Part shown: positions 54,314-63,941 of the stretch, in pieces
Layout of the letters: the number at the start of each line of letters is the position of its first letter
How positions within the stretch are numbered: the first letter of the stretch is position 1
NCBI RefSeq assembly: GCF_030160395.1
Contig: NZ_BSOG01000004.1
Location: forward strand, 1-64,000
Reading direction: 5' to 3'
Source: Chitinimonas prasina
Lineage (GTDB): Bacteria; Pseudomonadota; Gammaproteobacteria; Burkholderiales; Chitinimonadaceae
Length of the DNA stretch: 64,000 nt
Notes under the pieces: model-generated
What the model was told of the DNA's origin: nothing
What the model saw: only the letters and a program-made list of their open reading frames with translations
Databases searched by the model: none
Translations under genes and position numbers: made by a program

Positions 54314-54344
54314 ATCTCACACCCTGAAGCTACTATAGAGTCAA
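54314..54344 (-). promoter_or_regulatory. MerR-type promoter/operator of the metal ATPase gene
   Basis: On the minus strand a -35 TTGACT (54339-54344) and a -10 TGAGAT (54314-54319) are separated by 19 bp, the long spacer typical of MerR-controlled promoters. Between them lies ACTCTATAGTAGCTTCAGGG plus T, an imperfect palindrome much like CadR/PbrR operators. Confidence 0.8.
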
Positions 54345-54372
54345 GTAATGCATCGGATTATTTGGAGCACAC

Positions 54373-54804
54373 ATGAAAATCGGTGAATTAGGACAGATCG
54401 CGCAGTGCACCGTCGAAACGGTTCGCTACTACGAAAAGGAAGGACTGCTGCCGCAACCCGAGCGCACCGCCGGCAACTTCCGTAGCTACGGCCCCCAGCA
54501 TCTGGAGCGCCTGCGATTCATCCGCAATTGCCGGGCCCTCGACATGACGCATGGTGAAATTCGCACCTTGCTGGAGGTGATGGATGCACCCGCCGCAGGA
54601 TGTGGCCGAGTCAATGCCTTACTGGATGAGCACATTGGTCACGTTGATGCACGCATCGCAGAATTGATGCAGCTGAAACAGCAGCTTGGTGAGTTACGGC
54701 ACCAATGCCAGGCAGAACAGCCCGTAGCAGCCTGCGGCATATTGCAGGGGCTGGTCAGCATGGAGAGTGAGGCACGGCAGGAGCGCCACACCCATTTGGG
54801 CTGA
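54373..54804 (+). CDS. cadR: MerR-family heavy-metal regulator (CadR/PbrR type)
   Basis: 143 residues. N-terminal winged helix KIGELGQIAQCTVETVRYYE, then LRFIRNCRALDMTHGEIRTL with the Cys expected for CadR/PbrR near residue 56. A dimer coiled coil and a second Cys (A-G-C-G) follow, with a third in VAACGILQGL. The His-rich C-terminus of some CadR proteins is reduced to H-T-H. It is divergent from the ATPase gene across the operator at 54321-54341 and should activate it on Cd, Pb or Zn binding. Confidence 0.9.
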   Translation: MKIGELGQIAQCTVETVRYYEKEGLLPQPERTAGNFRSYGPQHLERLRFIRNCRALDMTHGEIRTLLEVMDAPAAGCGRVNALLDEHIGHVDARIAELMQLKQQLGELRHQCQAEQPVAACGILQGLVSMESEARQERHTHLG

Positions 54805-55164
54805 GCGTCCGTTCAAACTGCCGGCGCGTCACCTCAGCATCACGCTTGACCCGGCGTTACAGGCCGGGTCGCCTGCCCGGACGCCAGCGCCTGCTCAAAG
54901 CGGCAAAGTGTCCTGCCATGGCCACCGTCACAGTCAGCTTCCGCAGGCACACGCCGTGCCTGCCGCCTTGTACCCAGAATGACTACGCTAGGACATACCT
55001 CTCTTAACTTGGTATGAACCTAAACCATTGAAATACTGAGTCACATCAAGCATGAGGATGGATGGGGGATGCAATCAGGGTAGTCCGCTGATTGAGGCTG
55101 CGCAGCAGCCCCGTCAGCACCCATCAATGAATTGAGCCTATATTGTGCTCCCAGGAATGCTGCC
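54805..55164. other. Intergenic region with a terminator-like hairpin
   Basis: About 360 nt between the regulator and the transporter. A perfect 8-bp stem GACCCGGC / GCCGGGTC with a 7-nt loop lies at 54848-54870 but lacks a T run. The rest shows no gene. Confidence 0.5.
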
Positions 55165-56082
55165 ATGCCCAACGCCCTACTCTATGCCATTGCCACACTG
55201 ATCTGGGGGTCAACCTGGCTGGCCATCACGTTTCAATACGGCAGTGTACCCGCCAGCGCCTCGGTGGCTTATCGCTTCCTGCTGGCCGGCCTGTTGTTGC
55301 TGGGCTGGTGCAAGTTACGCGGCGAGCGCCTGCAGCTGAGTCGCAGCGAAATGGCCTGGTCAGCGTTGCAGGGCGTGCTGATGTTCGGGGTCAGCTATAT
55401 GCTGGTCTACGAGGCCGAAAAACACATTGCCTCAGGCCTGATGGCCGTATTGAACTCCAGCATGGTGGTCATCAATCTGGTTGGCATGAGCCTGGTGTTT
55501 GGCCGTCGGATGGATCAGAAGTCCATCCTGGGCGCGGCCTTGGGCATACTGGGTATCGCCCTGGTGTTCTGGCCGGAATTGACCGATGTCCGCACCGCCT
55601 CAGCCTGGCTGGGTGTTGCTTGTGGCCTGGGGGCAGCCTTACTGGCCTCCCTGGGCAACCTGGTGGCCCAGCACAACCGCAATCAGCAAATACCATTACT
55701 ACCGTCCATAGGCTACGGCATGCTGGTGGGTGGCGGCATCGCACTGATCTTCACACTCATTCGTAACCAAGGCCTGATATTCGATACCCGCCCCAGCTAC
55801 CTTGCGTCCTTGCTTTATCTGTCTATCTTCGGCTCGGTCTTGGCATTTGCCGCCTATCTTACGCTGCTGGGGCGCATAGGTGCCGCCAAGTCCGGCTATA
55901 TCGCCGTTGCCGTCCCCATCGTAGCCCTACTGCTGTCTGGCTGGTTCGAGGGTTTCCAATGGCGCATCTGGACGGTAGCCGGTATAGCCTGCGCCGTTGC
56001 TGGCAATGTCATCATGCTGCTGGACATCGCACCGCTATTGCGAAAGTTGGGCCTGACCAGGCTGGCGGCAAGGCTGGCCTGA
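55165..56082 (+). CDS. EamA/DMT-superfamily membrane transporter
   Basis: 305 residues from ATG 55165 with AGGA upstream. Ten predicted membrane helices as two EamA repeats: the first opens ALLYAIATLIWGSTWLAITF, the second near residue 150. The ending is a charged tail (LLRKLGLTRLAARLA). Members export amino acids or metabolites; substrate unknown. Its TGA stop is the target-site copy at the left edge of the inserted element that follows. Confidence 0.85.
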   Translation: MPNALLYAIATLIWGSTWLAITFQYGSVPASASVAYRFLLAGLLLLGWCKLRGERLQLSRSEMAWSALQGVLMFGVSYMLVYEAEKHIASGLMAVLNSSMVVINLVGMSLVFGRRMDQKSILGAALGILGIALVFWPELTDVRTASAWLGVACGLGAALLASLGNLVAQHNRNQQIPLLPSIGYGMLVGGGIALIFTLIRNQGLIFDTRPSYLASLLYLSIFGSVLAFAAYLTLLGRIGAAKSGYIAVAVPIVALLLSGWFEGFQWRIWTVAGIACAVAGNVIMLLDIAPLLRKLGLTRLAARLA

Positions 56083-56348
56083 GAGCCTGTTCAATGTCTT
56101 TTCGTCGTGTCGCTGAGCTGGAAAATGGCCAGGCACAAGGCGTGGTGCGCAGGCAATAACAAGTTATTGCCAAGCGCCACAACGCAGTGAATGGCCGTTT
56201 TCCAGCTCAGCCCTTCGGGTTCGCCGCCTTGCCGGCGAACGGCGGCGTTGCAAGCCGCTTACGGTACCCGTACCGCTGCGCGTCTTGCGCCTTGCCCTTC
56301 ATCCGGCAAGGCTGCGAACGACACGGCGAAAAGACATTGAACAGGCTC
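56083..56348. mobile_element. MITE-like element with 30-bp inverted repeats
   Basis: The left end (56083-56112, GAGCCTGTTCAATGTCTTTT and ten more) and the right end (56319-56348) are inverted repeats with one mismatch in 30. Both ends are flanked by TGA, a 3-bp target duplication. The interior has a 20-bp inverted pair (56112-56131 and 56192-56211, one mismatch) around GGCAATAAC-A-AGTTATTGCC, forming one large palindrome. No ORF. IS5-family-like ends suggest a non-autonomous derivative moved by a transposase elsewhere. Confidence 0.78.
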
Positions 56349-56363
56349 TGAGAACGCCCCCCT

Positions 56364-57140
56364 TCATGCCGAGATCGTCTGGCGCAGCCGCTCATACAGG
56401 CAGATGGCCGCCGCAGCGCCGACATTGAGCGATTCCAGCCCAGCCCTCATCGGTATGGCCAGACGCAAATCGGCCAGTGCCAGCACCTCGCGACTGACGC
56501 CCTGCCCTTCGCTGCCCATCACCAGCACAAGATCGCCCCGCAGATCGGCCTGGTAGAGCGAAATGCTGCCATCCAGCACAGTCACTGCCTTGCGTCCGGC
56601 AAAGTTGGTCAGCAAAGCAGACAAGTCTGCCCGCTCCACCACAGGCAGCAGAAAATGCGCACCCATACCGGCGCGCAGCACCTTGGGCGACCAGACATCC
56701 GCGCAACTGGGGCTCAGCCATACCTGCGCCACGCCTGCTGCTGCTGCAGTGCGCAGCATGGCACCCACATTGCCAGGATCCTGCACACCGTCCAATGCCA
56801 GTACCAGGCCACGCTGCAACGGTACGGGTGCCGGCGGCTGCGCCCACAGCGCCATTACGCCGGATGCCGACTCCAGCTCGGTCAATTCGGCAAACAGGGC
56901 ATCGGCCACCACCGATACCGGCCCTTCGAATCGTGCCGCCAGCGCAGCCACCTCGGCGCGCTGGGGTGCGCTCTGAGATAGCAGCAGGCGTTCCGGTGCC
57001 TGCCCCGCATCAAGGGCCGCAGCAAGCAGATGGGGGCCATCCAGCAAGGTATGGCCGGTTTTCAAGCGCTCCCGGCGATTTTCCATCAGCTTGATGCAGG
57101 CCTTGATCAAGGGGTTCTGGCGAGACTGTATGACATCCAT
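56364..57140 (-). CDS. TrmH/SpoU-family RNA methyltransferase
   Basis: 258 residues. A short substrate-binding N-terminal domain (about 1-100) starts MDVIQSRQNPLIKACIKLME. The SPOUT knot has motif 1 LDGVQDPGNVGAMLRTAAAA, motif 2 DLVLVMGSEGQGVS and motif 3 IPMRAGLESLNVGAAAAICL. It 2'-O-methylates ribose in rRNA or tRNA; the target is not known. Gene stands alone between terminators. Confidence 0.9.
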   Translation of the reverse strand: MDVIQSRQNPLIKACIKLMENRRERLKTGHTLLDGPHLLAAALDAGQAPERLLLSQSAPQRAEVAALAARFEGPVSVVADALFAELTELESASGVMALWAQPPAPVPLQRGLVLALDGVQDPGNVGAMLRTAAAAGVAQVWLSPSCADVWSPKVLRAGMGAHFLLPVVERADLSALLTNFAGRKAVTVLDGSISLYQADLRGDLVLVMGSEGQGVSREVLALADLRLAIPMRAGLESLNVGAAAAICLYERLRQTISA

Positions 57141-57161
57141 AAGGGGCGATCACAAAAGCAA

Positions 57162-57185
57162 ACCAGGCCGGCAAAGCGGCCTGGT
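57162..57185 (-). terminator. Terminator between the HDOD gene and the RNA methyltransferase gene
   Basis: Perfect 9-bp stem ACCAGGCCG / CGGCCTGGT with a 6-nt loop, followed on the minus strand by TTGCTTTTGTG. It ends the motA-motB-methyltransferase-HDOD unit. Confidence 0.8.
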
Positions 57186-57232
57186 GGATAATTAGACAAG
57201 ATGGTAGCTTACCAACGGCTATGGCCTCGGAT

Positions 57233-58669
57233 TCAACCCAATTCCAGCCGCTTGGCCTGGCGGGTAAGGCACTGTCCGGTCATCAGGCAAACCTGCTTGA
57301 AGCCATTGTACTGCGCCTCTGTCAGCGCACCACCCTGATTGTCGGCGTAGAACAGACCCACGGGCTTCTCCTCCACAAACAGCGACATGGCAACAAACTC
57401 ACCCTCGCCCACTGCCTGCCGCAGCCCGCGTGGCAGCAAGGAGTCGTATTGAGCACGGTTGCCCGCATTCAGCCAGACGGACTGCGGCTTGAGCATCAAC
57501 CGGGTAAAGATATGCGGTGCAGAGAGATCGACCTGGAAGGTCCGCAGCGGATCATTATCGGTAGCGCCCACAATGTAGCGCGTCTTCAGTAGGTTGTGCC
57601 CCGCCATCAGCAGGCCGAACATGATGCGCTTCATGCCCAGTGCCTCGGACTGCGCCCGTATGGCCAGACCCATGATCTGGTTGAAGGATGCACCACTCTG
57701 CCCCGCTTTTTGCATCTCGCGCAGGATATCGTTCAGCGAAGGCCGCGTCGGTTCCTGACTCGCGGCCCCAGTGTTGGCCTTGGCCTGCGGCTTGGGCCAC
57801 TCACCCGGCAACATCACCAGCCAGCGAGCGGGCGCGAATATCTGGGCGTAAGGCCAGTCCTTGTGTGCAAAGTGCAGCATGGCCTTGCATACCAGTTCCC
57901 AGGCCTCAGGCTGTTCCACACCCAGGGTGTGCGCGGCAAGATGCAGATCTGTGTTCAGGCCCTCGTGCCACCAGCCCTGCTGCAATCGATCAGCCAGCCG
58001 CAGCGCAGCCTGTTGCAGCAAGCTCCGCTGGCTGGAAGCCGCACTGTCATCCAGCAGGGTATTGAAGACCTCGGGCAGCCGCCAGCGGGCAAACAAGGGC
58101 AAGGCCACGCTGCCCAGGTCGACCGGTGGCGCCTTATCCGGCAGGCCTATCTCCAGATAGCGCAGCATGCGCGGCAGGCCAGCCAGCAAAGCAGTGATGT
58201 AGATTTCATCGAGCCTGGCATCGTAGCGCAGCACGCCAAAATCGCGTGCCAACCTGGCGGCCAGGCGTGCGGCAGCAATATCGCGCAGCAAACCAAAATA
58301 GTGTGCCGGCTGCTTGGGCAGCAGCAGCGACTCCACGCTGGGCAAGCGGGCAAACTGGCCAACAAAGGCATCCACCCCCATCAGCAGCACGACACTCTCA
58401 ATGGAAACAATATCGGCGGCCAAGCTGCCGCGCTCGCGCTGGTTGATCAGCCGAAGGGCATGGGCGGTGAGCAAAGGATCGCGCAACACCAGATCGACGA
58501 TCTCATCGGTACGCACAGTCTCTACCCGTGCATTCAACCCCGCCAGGGCCGCCTTGGTAGACTGCAGTATCGGTAGCGGCCGGCGTGCCCAAAAGGCCAG
58601 CCAGGCTTCATTCCTGTCATCGTGCTTGGTCGCTGCTGCCGCTTTGTCGGCAATCAGGGCATTCGCCAT
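57233..58669 (-). CDS. HDOD domain protein with GAF-like C-terminus
   Basis: 478 residues. The N-terminal ~250 residues read as an HDOD domain (RRPLPILQSTKAALAGLN, D-P-L-L-T-A-H-A-L-R-L-I-N, a helical core without the HD metal pair). The C-terminal ~170 (ASFNQIMGLAIRAQSEALGM to VEEKPVGLFYADN) look like a GAF-type sensor. HDOD proteins are signalling scaffolds often tied to motility. It overlaps the upstream methyltransferase by 16 nt and is last in the motAB operon. Confidence 0.75.
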   Translation of the reverse strand: MANALIADKAAAATKHDDRNEAWLAFWARRPLPILQSTKAALAGLNARVETVRTDEIVDLVLRDPLLTAHALRLINQRERGSLAADIVSIESVVLLMGVDAFVGQFARLPSVESLLLPKQPAHYFGLLRDIAAARLAARLARDFGVLRYDARLDEIYITALLAGLPRMLRYLEIGLPDKAPPVDLGSVALPLFARWRLPEVFNTLLDDSAASSQRSLLQQAALRLADRLQQGWWHEGLNTDLHLAAHTLGVEQPEAWELVCKAMLHFAHKDWPYAQIFAPARWLVMLPGEWPKPQAKANTGAASQEPTRPSLNDILREMQKAGQSGASFNQIMGLAIRAQSEALGMKRIMFGLLMAGHNLLKTRYIVGATDNDPLRTFQVDLSAPHIFTRLMLKPQSVWLNAGNRAQYDSLLPRGLRQAVGEGEFVAMSLFVEEKPVGLFYADNQGGALTEAQYNGFKQVCLMTGQCLTRQAKRLELG

Positions 58670-59379
58670 AAATGTAGCCTTGCGCCCTTCCAGTCGTTAA
58701 CTTCGATAATACGATCTGCCGTCACATCGGGCACGGCAAAGGTATTGCTGATCAGTAAACTGCCACTGGTCATTTCCTGCCTGGCCTTTTGCCAAACCGC
58801 CGGCATGGCAGCGGGTGAGAGAAAGGCATACACCACGTCAAAATCCTGGAGCGACACGGCCATCATATCGCCGCGCAACCAGGCAATCGGGCGGCCGGTC
58901 AGGCGCAAGCGGCACCAGCCCAGCAACCACGGCAACCATGCATGCTCCACCCCCGTCAGCTGCAGATCGCTACGCCGCCCTAGCGCCGCCAGCACCGTAC
59001 CGGTGCCTGCGCCGATATCGAGCACGCTGGCTCCCTTGGGCAGCAGGGGCTCAAGGGCGGCCAGTGTTGCCTGGTTGCTCAGGTACAGCGGCACCCGGCT
59101 ACGATCTATCCGGCCAAACAAAAGCCACGCCAGCGTAAATGCCAACAGGTATATCCAGGGCGGTAGATCCAGCCAGAGACCCAGCACGATGGCGGGTGCA
59201 AATAAGGCGTGTATCAGCAACCACCAGCGCGGTTGGCCCAGCTTATGTGCAGCCAGGACTGCCAACCCCACCTGCACAGGCAAGCAGTAGCCAACAGCCA
59301 ACCAGCCCAGCCACACAAAGGACAGACTCACAAGGCTGGCGCCAGCCTGTACCAACAAACCTAGCCAGGCTGGTGTCAC
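58654..59379 (-). CDS. Membrane-anchored class I SAM-dependent methyltransferase
   Basis: 241 residues. The first ~85 hold three or four hydrophobic helices (LVSLSFVWLGWLAVGYCL, WWLLIHALFAPAIVLGLW). The soluble part has SAM motif I VLDIGAGTGTVLAAL, G-V-E-H as the acidic strand end, and YAFLSPAAMPAVWQKA. The substrate is unknown. It overlaps motB by 4 nt and the HDOD gene by 16 nt. Confidence 0.78.
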   Translation of the reverse strand: MTPAWLGLLVQAGASLVSLSFVWLGWLAVGYCLPVQVGLAVLAAHKLGQPRWWLLIHALFAPAIVLGLWLDLPPWIYLLAFTLAWLLFGRIDRSRVPLYLSNQATLAALEPLLPKGASVLDIGAGTGTVLAALGRRSDLQLTGVEHAWLPWLLGWCRLRLTGRPIAWLRGDMMAVSLQDFDVVYAFLSPAAMPAVWQKARQEMTSGSLLISNTFAVPDVTADRIIEVNDWKGARLHLWRMP

Positions 59380-60287
59380 GGCGTCGCTGGTGCAGCAGCG
59401 GGTTCGGTCGCGGCTGCAACACCTGCCTGGATGGCACTTGCCGGGTCGCTCACGGCTTCTGCATCACCCGCCGCCTTACCCGCCAGCTTCATGATGTTTT
59501 CTTCGGCTTCCTTGTTCAACACGATGATGCTGATACGGCGATTCACCGGATTCGCCGGATTGACCACATCAAAGGGCACCGAATCGGCCAGACCAACCAC
59601 GCGCAATATCTTGGTTGAGGCCATGCCACCGGTCAGCAATTGCCGCCGAGAGGCATTGGCCCTATCGGCCGACAATTCCCAGTTGCTGTAGCTGTTATCA
59701 CCGGTAGAGAAACCTGCCGCATCGGTATGACCGGATAGTGAGAGGCGGTTGGGTACTTCGTTCAGGATGGTGGCGATCTCCTTGAGAATCTCGCCGGCAT
59801 AGCCTTCCATCTGAGCACTACCGCTTTTGAACATAGGGCGGTTCTGCTGATCAATGATCTGCACCCGCAAGCCCTCTGGCGTGATATCGAGCAGGATCTG
59901 ATCCTTGTACTGGGCCAACTTGCCGTCTATGGCCTGCTTGATCTTCTCTTTCAGCTCATCCAGACGCTTCTTTTCCTTGCCGCCGTCACCACGGCGCTGC
60001 TCGCCGGCCTTCTTGGAAAGATCCATGCCGCCACCCTGCAGCACGCTTTGCGACTCGCCAGCACCGGAACCACCACTCAGGGCGACCTTAAGCGGGTTCT
60101 GGAAGTACTCGGCAATGCCGCGCAAGTCACCCTTGGTGGAGGAGCCCAACAGCCACATCAACAGGAAGAAGGCCATCATGGCCGTCACGAAGTCGGCGTA
60201 GGCGATCTTCCATGCCCCACCGTGGTGGCCATGGCCGCCTTTCTTGATCTTCTTGACGACTATGGGCCGTTGCGAATCGTCGCTCAT
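59376..60287 (-). CDS. motB: Flagellar motor stator protein MotB
   Basis: 303 residues. Cytoplasmic basic start, then the proton-channel helix WKIAYADFVTAMMAFFLLMW with the essential Asp. A plug/linker region with a Lys/Glu-rich stretch (KEKKRLDELKEKIKQ) follows, then an OmpA-like peptidoglycan-binding domain (LSLSGHTDAAGF, then NWELSADRANASRRQLL). With MotA it forms the stator that drives flagellar rotation. 28 nt after motA. Confidence 0.96.
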   Translation of the reverse strand: MSDDSQRPIVVKKIKKGGHGHHGGAWKIAYADFVTAMMAFFLLMWLLGSSTKGDLRGIAEYFQNPLKVALSGGSGAGESQSVLQGGGMDLSKKAGEQRRGDGGKEKKRLDELKEKIKQAIDGKLAQYKDQILLDITPEGLRVQIIDQQNRPMFKSGSAQMEGYAGEILKEIATILNEVPNRLSLSGHTDAAGFSTGDNSYSNWELSADRANASRRQLLTGGMASTKILRVVGLADSVPFDVVNPANPVNRRISIIVLNKEAEENIMKLAGKAAGDAEAVSDPASAIQAGVAAATEPAAAPATP

Positions 60288-60315
60288 CGTCTCTCTCCGC
60301 TATAAACGCTGACGA

Positions 60316-61170
60316 TCAGCCTTTTTTGTTCTTCACGAATTCTTCCAGTTCCAGGAATGAAGGACGGATACGGCCTTCCATGGCCTTGCGGCCAAATTCC
60401 ACAGCAACCTGCGGCGCATAGCCATTCAGACTGGCCAGCAATGTCACCTTGATGGTTTGGAACACCCGCGTGCTATCGGCCGCCTTGCCATCCAATATCC
60501 AGGCCAGGGGGTTGATGAAACCGTAGGCTAGCAGAATACCCATGAATGTACCCACCAGCGCCGCGCCAATCAGCTTGCCCAGCTCGGTCGGCGGCAGGTG
60601 TAGCGAACCCATGGTATGCACCACGCCCATCACGGCAGCCACAATACCGAATGCAGGCAGGCCGTCACCCAGCTTCTGGAAGAAACCCACCGGAATTTCC
60701 GCCTCATGGTGGTGGGTTTCGATTTCCACATCCATCAGGTTCTCGATTTCGAAGGCATTGAGATTGCCGCCCACCATCAGGCGCAGGTAGTCGCAGATAA
60801 ACTCGACGACATGGTGATCCTTGGCAATGCTGGCGTACTTGGCAAACATGGGGCTGGCGTCGGGGTTCTCCACGTCGCCTTCTATCGACATCAGGCCTTC
60901 CTTGCGCACCTTGGAGAGGATTTCATACATCAGCGCAAACAGGTCCATATAGAAGGCCTTGCCATAAGGCGAGCCTTTGAACAGCAGGGGAATGGAGCCG
61001 AAGATGACTTTAAGGTTAGGACCATAGGCCACCAGCATGGCGCCCAGCCCGCCACCGAAGATGATGACGATTTCAGACGGCTGCCAAAGCACCGCCAGGT
61101 GGCCGCCATGAGCGGCATAGGCGCCAAAAATACAGACGCACATGAAAACGTAGCCAATGACGACAAACAT
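60316..61170 (-). CDS. motA: Flagellar motor stator protein MotA
   Basis: 284 residues, four membrane helices and the large cytoplasmic loop. Typical motifs: IIFGGGLGAMLVAYGP, VEIETHHHEAE, GFFQKLGDGLPAFGIVAAVM and VEFGRKAMEGRIRPSF. Forms the proton channel with MotB. First gene of the operon; about 200 nt of non-coding sequence separate it from rnhB. Confidence 0.96.
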   Translation of the reverse strand: MFVVIGYVFMCVCIFGAYAAHGGHLAVLWQPSEIVIIFGGGLGAMLVAYGPNLKVIFGSIPLLFKGSPYGKAFYMDLFALMYEILSKVRKEGLMSIEGDVENPDASPMFAKYASIAKDHHVVEFICDYLRLMVGGNLNAFEIENLMDVEIETHHHEAEIPVGFFQKLGDGLPAFGIVAAVMGVVHTMGSLHLPPTELGKLIGAALVGTFMGILLAYGFINPLAWILDGKAADSTRVFQTIKVTLLASLNGYAPQVAVEFGRKAMEGRIRPSFLELEEFVKNKKG

Positions 61171-61370
61171 CGGATCCTGCTCCCATCAGCTCTTGAGGCC
61201 GGTTGGCGCGCCAGCGAGCGACGCAACGGTTGGATATTAGTTGTCGTACAGGGGTTATGACAAACCCAAACTTGAGAATAGCTGTTACAGCAGCGCTTGG
61301 TGCTTGTTTTGACAGGGTATTGCAAACCGGCATGGCCGGCTTGTCCAACACAAAACCAAACGGTTCTGCG

Positions 61371-61958
61371 CTACCAAAGATTGATCTGGCGCGCCTCTAC
61401 CTGGGCACGCACTGGCGCAAAGCTACGCCGGTGCGCCACACAGGGGCCCAGTTCAGCCAAAGCGGCAAGGTGAGCGGGTGTGGGGTAACCCTTGTGTACG
61501 GCAAAGCCGTAGCCGGGGTAGCTTGCATCCAGCGCAACCAGTTCGGCATCCCTGGCGACCTTGGCGAGGATAGACGCGGCGGAGATCGCCGGCTCAAGTG
61601 CATCACCCCGCACTATCGCTCGGGCAGCGCAAGGCAAACCCGTTGGCACCCGGTTTCCATCTATCAGCGCCTCTGCCGGCAGTACCGGCAGGGCCTCAAC
61701 CGCACGGCGCATGGCCAGCATGGTCGCCTTGAGAATATTGTGCTCATCTATCTCTGCCACCGTGGCACTGGCAATTGACCAGGCCAGGGCGCGTTGCTTG
61801 ATGGCTTCAGACAATTGCTCACGCCTGCCTGGAGTCAGTACCTTGGAGTCAGCCAAGCCCTCGATACCATGATCGTCACCCAGTATCACGGCAGCGGTGA
61901 ATACCGAGCCGGCCAGCGGCCCCCTGCCCGCCTCGTCCACTCCACAAACCAGCCTCAC
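61371..61958 (-). CDS. rnhB: Ribonuclease HII
   Basis: 195 residues. Catalytic motif [13 protein letters not shown] at the start, DSKVL and the later [13 protein letters not shown], all intact. It removes ribonucleotides and RNA primers from DNA. The ATG overlaps the stop of lpxB by 4 nt, the usual order in proteobacteria. Confidence 0.96.
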   Translation of the reverse strand: MRLVCGVDEAGRGPLAGSVFTAAVILGDDHGIEGLADSKVLTPGRREQLSEAIKQRALAWSIASATVAEIDEHNILKATMLAMRRAVEALPVLPAEALIDGNRVPTGLPCAARAIVRGDALEPAISAASILAKVARDAELVALDASYPGYGFAVHKGYPTPAHLAALAELGPCVAHRRSFAPVRAQVEARQINLW

Positions 61959-63127
61959 GACCTACCCCGAAGATAGGCCACCACGGCATCGGCCGCACGC
62001 TCGGCCGCATCCTGCCGCAGCGCCTCATGTTGCTCGGTAAACAGCGCATGCAGCGACTGAGCCAGCCGGCGATCGTCCACATAGTTGCCCAAGGCCTGCG
62101 CCAAGTTGGCAGGTGTTGCCTCATGCTGCAGCAACTCGGGCACGACAAAGCGTCCCGAAAGTACATTGGGCAAACCCACATAGGGCAGCCGCATCTTCTT
62201 CTTGACCAGCTTGTAGGTGGTATCAGACAGCTTGTAGGTAATTACCAGCGGCTGCTTGGCCAGCATGGCCTCCAGGGTGGCGGTACCCGAGGCCACCAGG
62301 TTGGCATCCGCCGCCTGCATGGCCTCCTGGGCGTGGCCAAACATCAGCCGCAGGGGTAGATCCAGCGCCTTGTACTTGTAGCGTGCCGTATCAAACAGAT
62401 CGCGGGTCTCGCGCGTTACCAGCGGCACCAGGAACTGCGCCTGCGGGTAGCGCGCATGCAGCAACCTGGCGGTCTCGATAAAGAGTTCGGCATGAAACTC
62501 CACCTCGCTGACCCGGCTACCTGGCAGCATAGAGAACACCAGCTGATTCTGCGGCAAGCCTATGGTTTCACGCACCTCGGCACGACTCACGCTCAGAGGC
62601 ATTTCATCGGCCAGGGGGTGGCCCACATAGGTCGCCTTGGCACCTACCGCGTCATACAGCGCCTTCTCAAACGGAAACAGGCACAGCACCTCGCTGGTGG
62701 CCGCCTTGATCTTGTGAATGCGCTCCCCTCGCCAGGCCCAGATGGAGGGGCTGACATAGTGGACGGTGGGTATGCCGCCATCCTTGAGCTTGCGTTCCAG
62801 CCCCAGATTGAAATCGGGGGCATCGATGCCGATAAACAGATCCGGGCGCTCGGCCAGGCAAGCAGCCCGCAACTGCGAGCGTATGCCCAGCAGCTCACGC
62901 AGGTGCTTGAGCACCTCGACATAGCCGCGCACCGCCAACTTATCCATAGGGAAAAGGCTGGTGGCGCCGGCCGATTGCATCTTGGGGCCAGCTATGCCAG
63001 CAAAGCGTACATTGGGCAAGCGCCGCCGCACCGCCTCTATCAGGCTCGCACCCAGCAGGTCGCCAGAGGCCTCACCAGCAACAATGGCAATACGCGGGCC
63101 TGAATGGCCATCGAACAAGGACTGCAT
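61955..63127 (-). CDS. lpxB: Lipid-A-disaccharide synthase
   Basis: 390 residues from ATG 63127 (TTG 63133 would add two). GT-B fold with [20 protein letters not shown] at the start, [18 protein letters not shown] in the middle, and [20 protein letters not shown] near 280. It joins two acylated glucosamine units to form the lipid A disaccharide at the inner membrane. Follows lpxA by 30 nt. Confidence 0.97.
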   Translation of the reverse strand: MQSLFDGHSGPRIAIVAGEASGDLLGASLIEAVRRRLPNVRFAGIAGPKMQSAGATSLFPMDKLAVRGYVEVLKHLRELLGIRSQLRAACLAERPDLFIGIDAPDFNLGLERKLKDGGIPTVHYVSPSIWAWRGERIHKIKAATSEVLCLFPFEKALYDAVGAKATYVGHPLADEMPLSVSRAEVRETIGLPQNQLVFSMLPGSRVSEVEFHAELFIETARLLHARYPQAQFLVPLVTRETRDLFDTARYKYKALDLPLRLMFGHAQEAMQAADANLVASGTATLEAMLAKQPLVITYKLSDTTYKLVKKKMRLPYVGLPNVLSGRFVVPELLQHEATPANLAQALGNYVDDRRLAQSLHALFTEQHEALRQDAAERAADAVVAYLRGRS

Positions 63128-63157
63128 GGGCAATGATATACCGATGAATGAAACAGC

Positions 63158-63934
63158 TTAGCGAATCAGACCGCGCGTCGCCGTCGGAAAGAAATCCACA
63201 AAGGCCTGCAACTCGGGCCGCGTCGATGCACGCGCCACGATCTCGGCACAGGCTTCCTCCAGGCTCAAGCCCTGGCGATACAGCAGCTTGTAGGCCCGCT
63301 TGATCTCGGTGATCTGCTCGGCGGTATAACCGCGCCGACGCAAGCCTTCGCTGTTGATGCCCGCCGGCGCCGCACGGTTGCCAGCCGCTGTGACATAGGG
63401 TGGCACATCCTGCGTCACTGCTGCCGTGAACGCCGTCATGGCATGCGTGCCGATCTTGCAGAACTGATGGATGGTGGTGAAACCACCCAGGAACACCCAA
63501 TCACCCAGATGCACATGGCCCGCTAGCGTGGCGTTGTTGGCCAGTATGGTATGGCTACCGATGCGGCAATCATGCGCGATATGCACATAAGCCATGATCC
63601 AGTTGTCGTCACCCAGACTGGTCAGACCTTCATCCTGGGTAGTGCCGGTGGAGATGGTAACGAAATGGTAGACGCTATTGCCATCGCCCATGACCAGCTT
63701 GGTAGGTTCGCCCTGATATTTCTTGTCCTGTGGAGCGCAGCCTATCTGGGCCGATCCATGAAAAACATTGTTGCGACCGATGGCGGTGTGGCCATCGATC
63801 ACACAATGCGGCCCTACCCGGCTACCCGCAGCAATGCTGACATGCTCGCCCACCACACTGAAGGGGCCAATCTCGACATCATCAGCCAGTTGGGCGCCTG
63901 GATGGACTACGGCGTTCGGATGGATACGGGCCAT
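63158..63934 (-). CDS. lpxA: UDP-N-acetylglucosamine O-acyltransferase
   Basis: 258 residues beginning [20 protein letters not shown], a left-handed beta-helix built of hexapeptide repeats. The catalytic His lies in [13 protein letters not shown], and the substrate loop is [20 protein letters not shown]. It adds the first 3-hydroxyacyl chain in lipid A synthesis. Follows fabZ by 7 nt. Confidence 0.97.
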   Translation of the reverse strand: MARIHPNAVVHPGAQLADDVEIGPFSVVGEHVSIAAGSRVGPHCVIDGHTAIGRNNVFHGSAQIGCAPQDKKYQGEPTKLVMGDGNSVYHFVTISTGTTQDEGLTSLGDDNWIMAYVHIAHDCRIGSHTILANNATLAGHVHLGDWVFLGGFTTIHQFCKIGTHAMTAFTAAVTQDVPPYVTAAGNRAAPAGINSEGLRRRGYTAEQITEIKRAYKLLYRQGLSLEEACAEIVARASTRPELQAFVDFFPTATRGLIR

Positions 63935-63941
63935 GCCTGCC

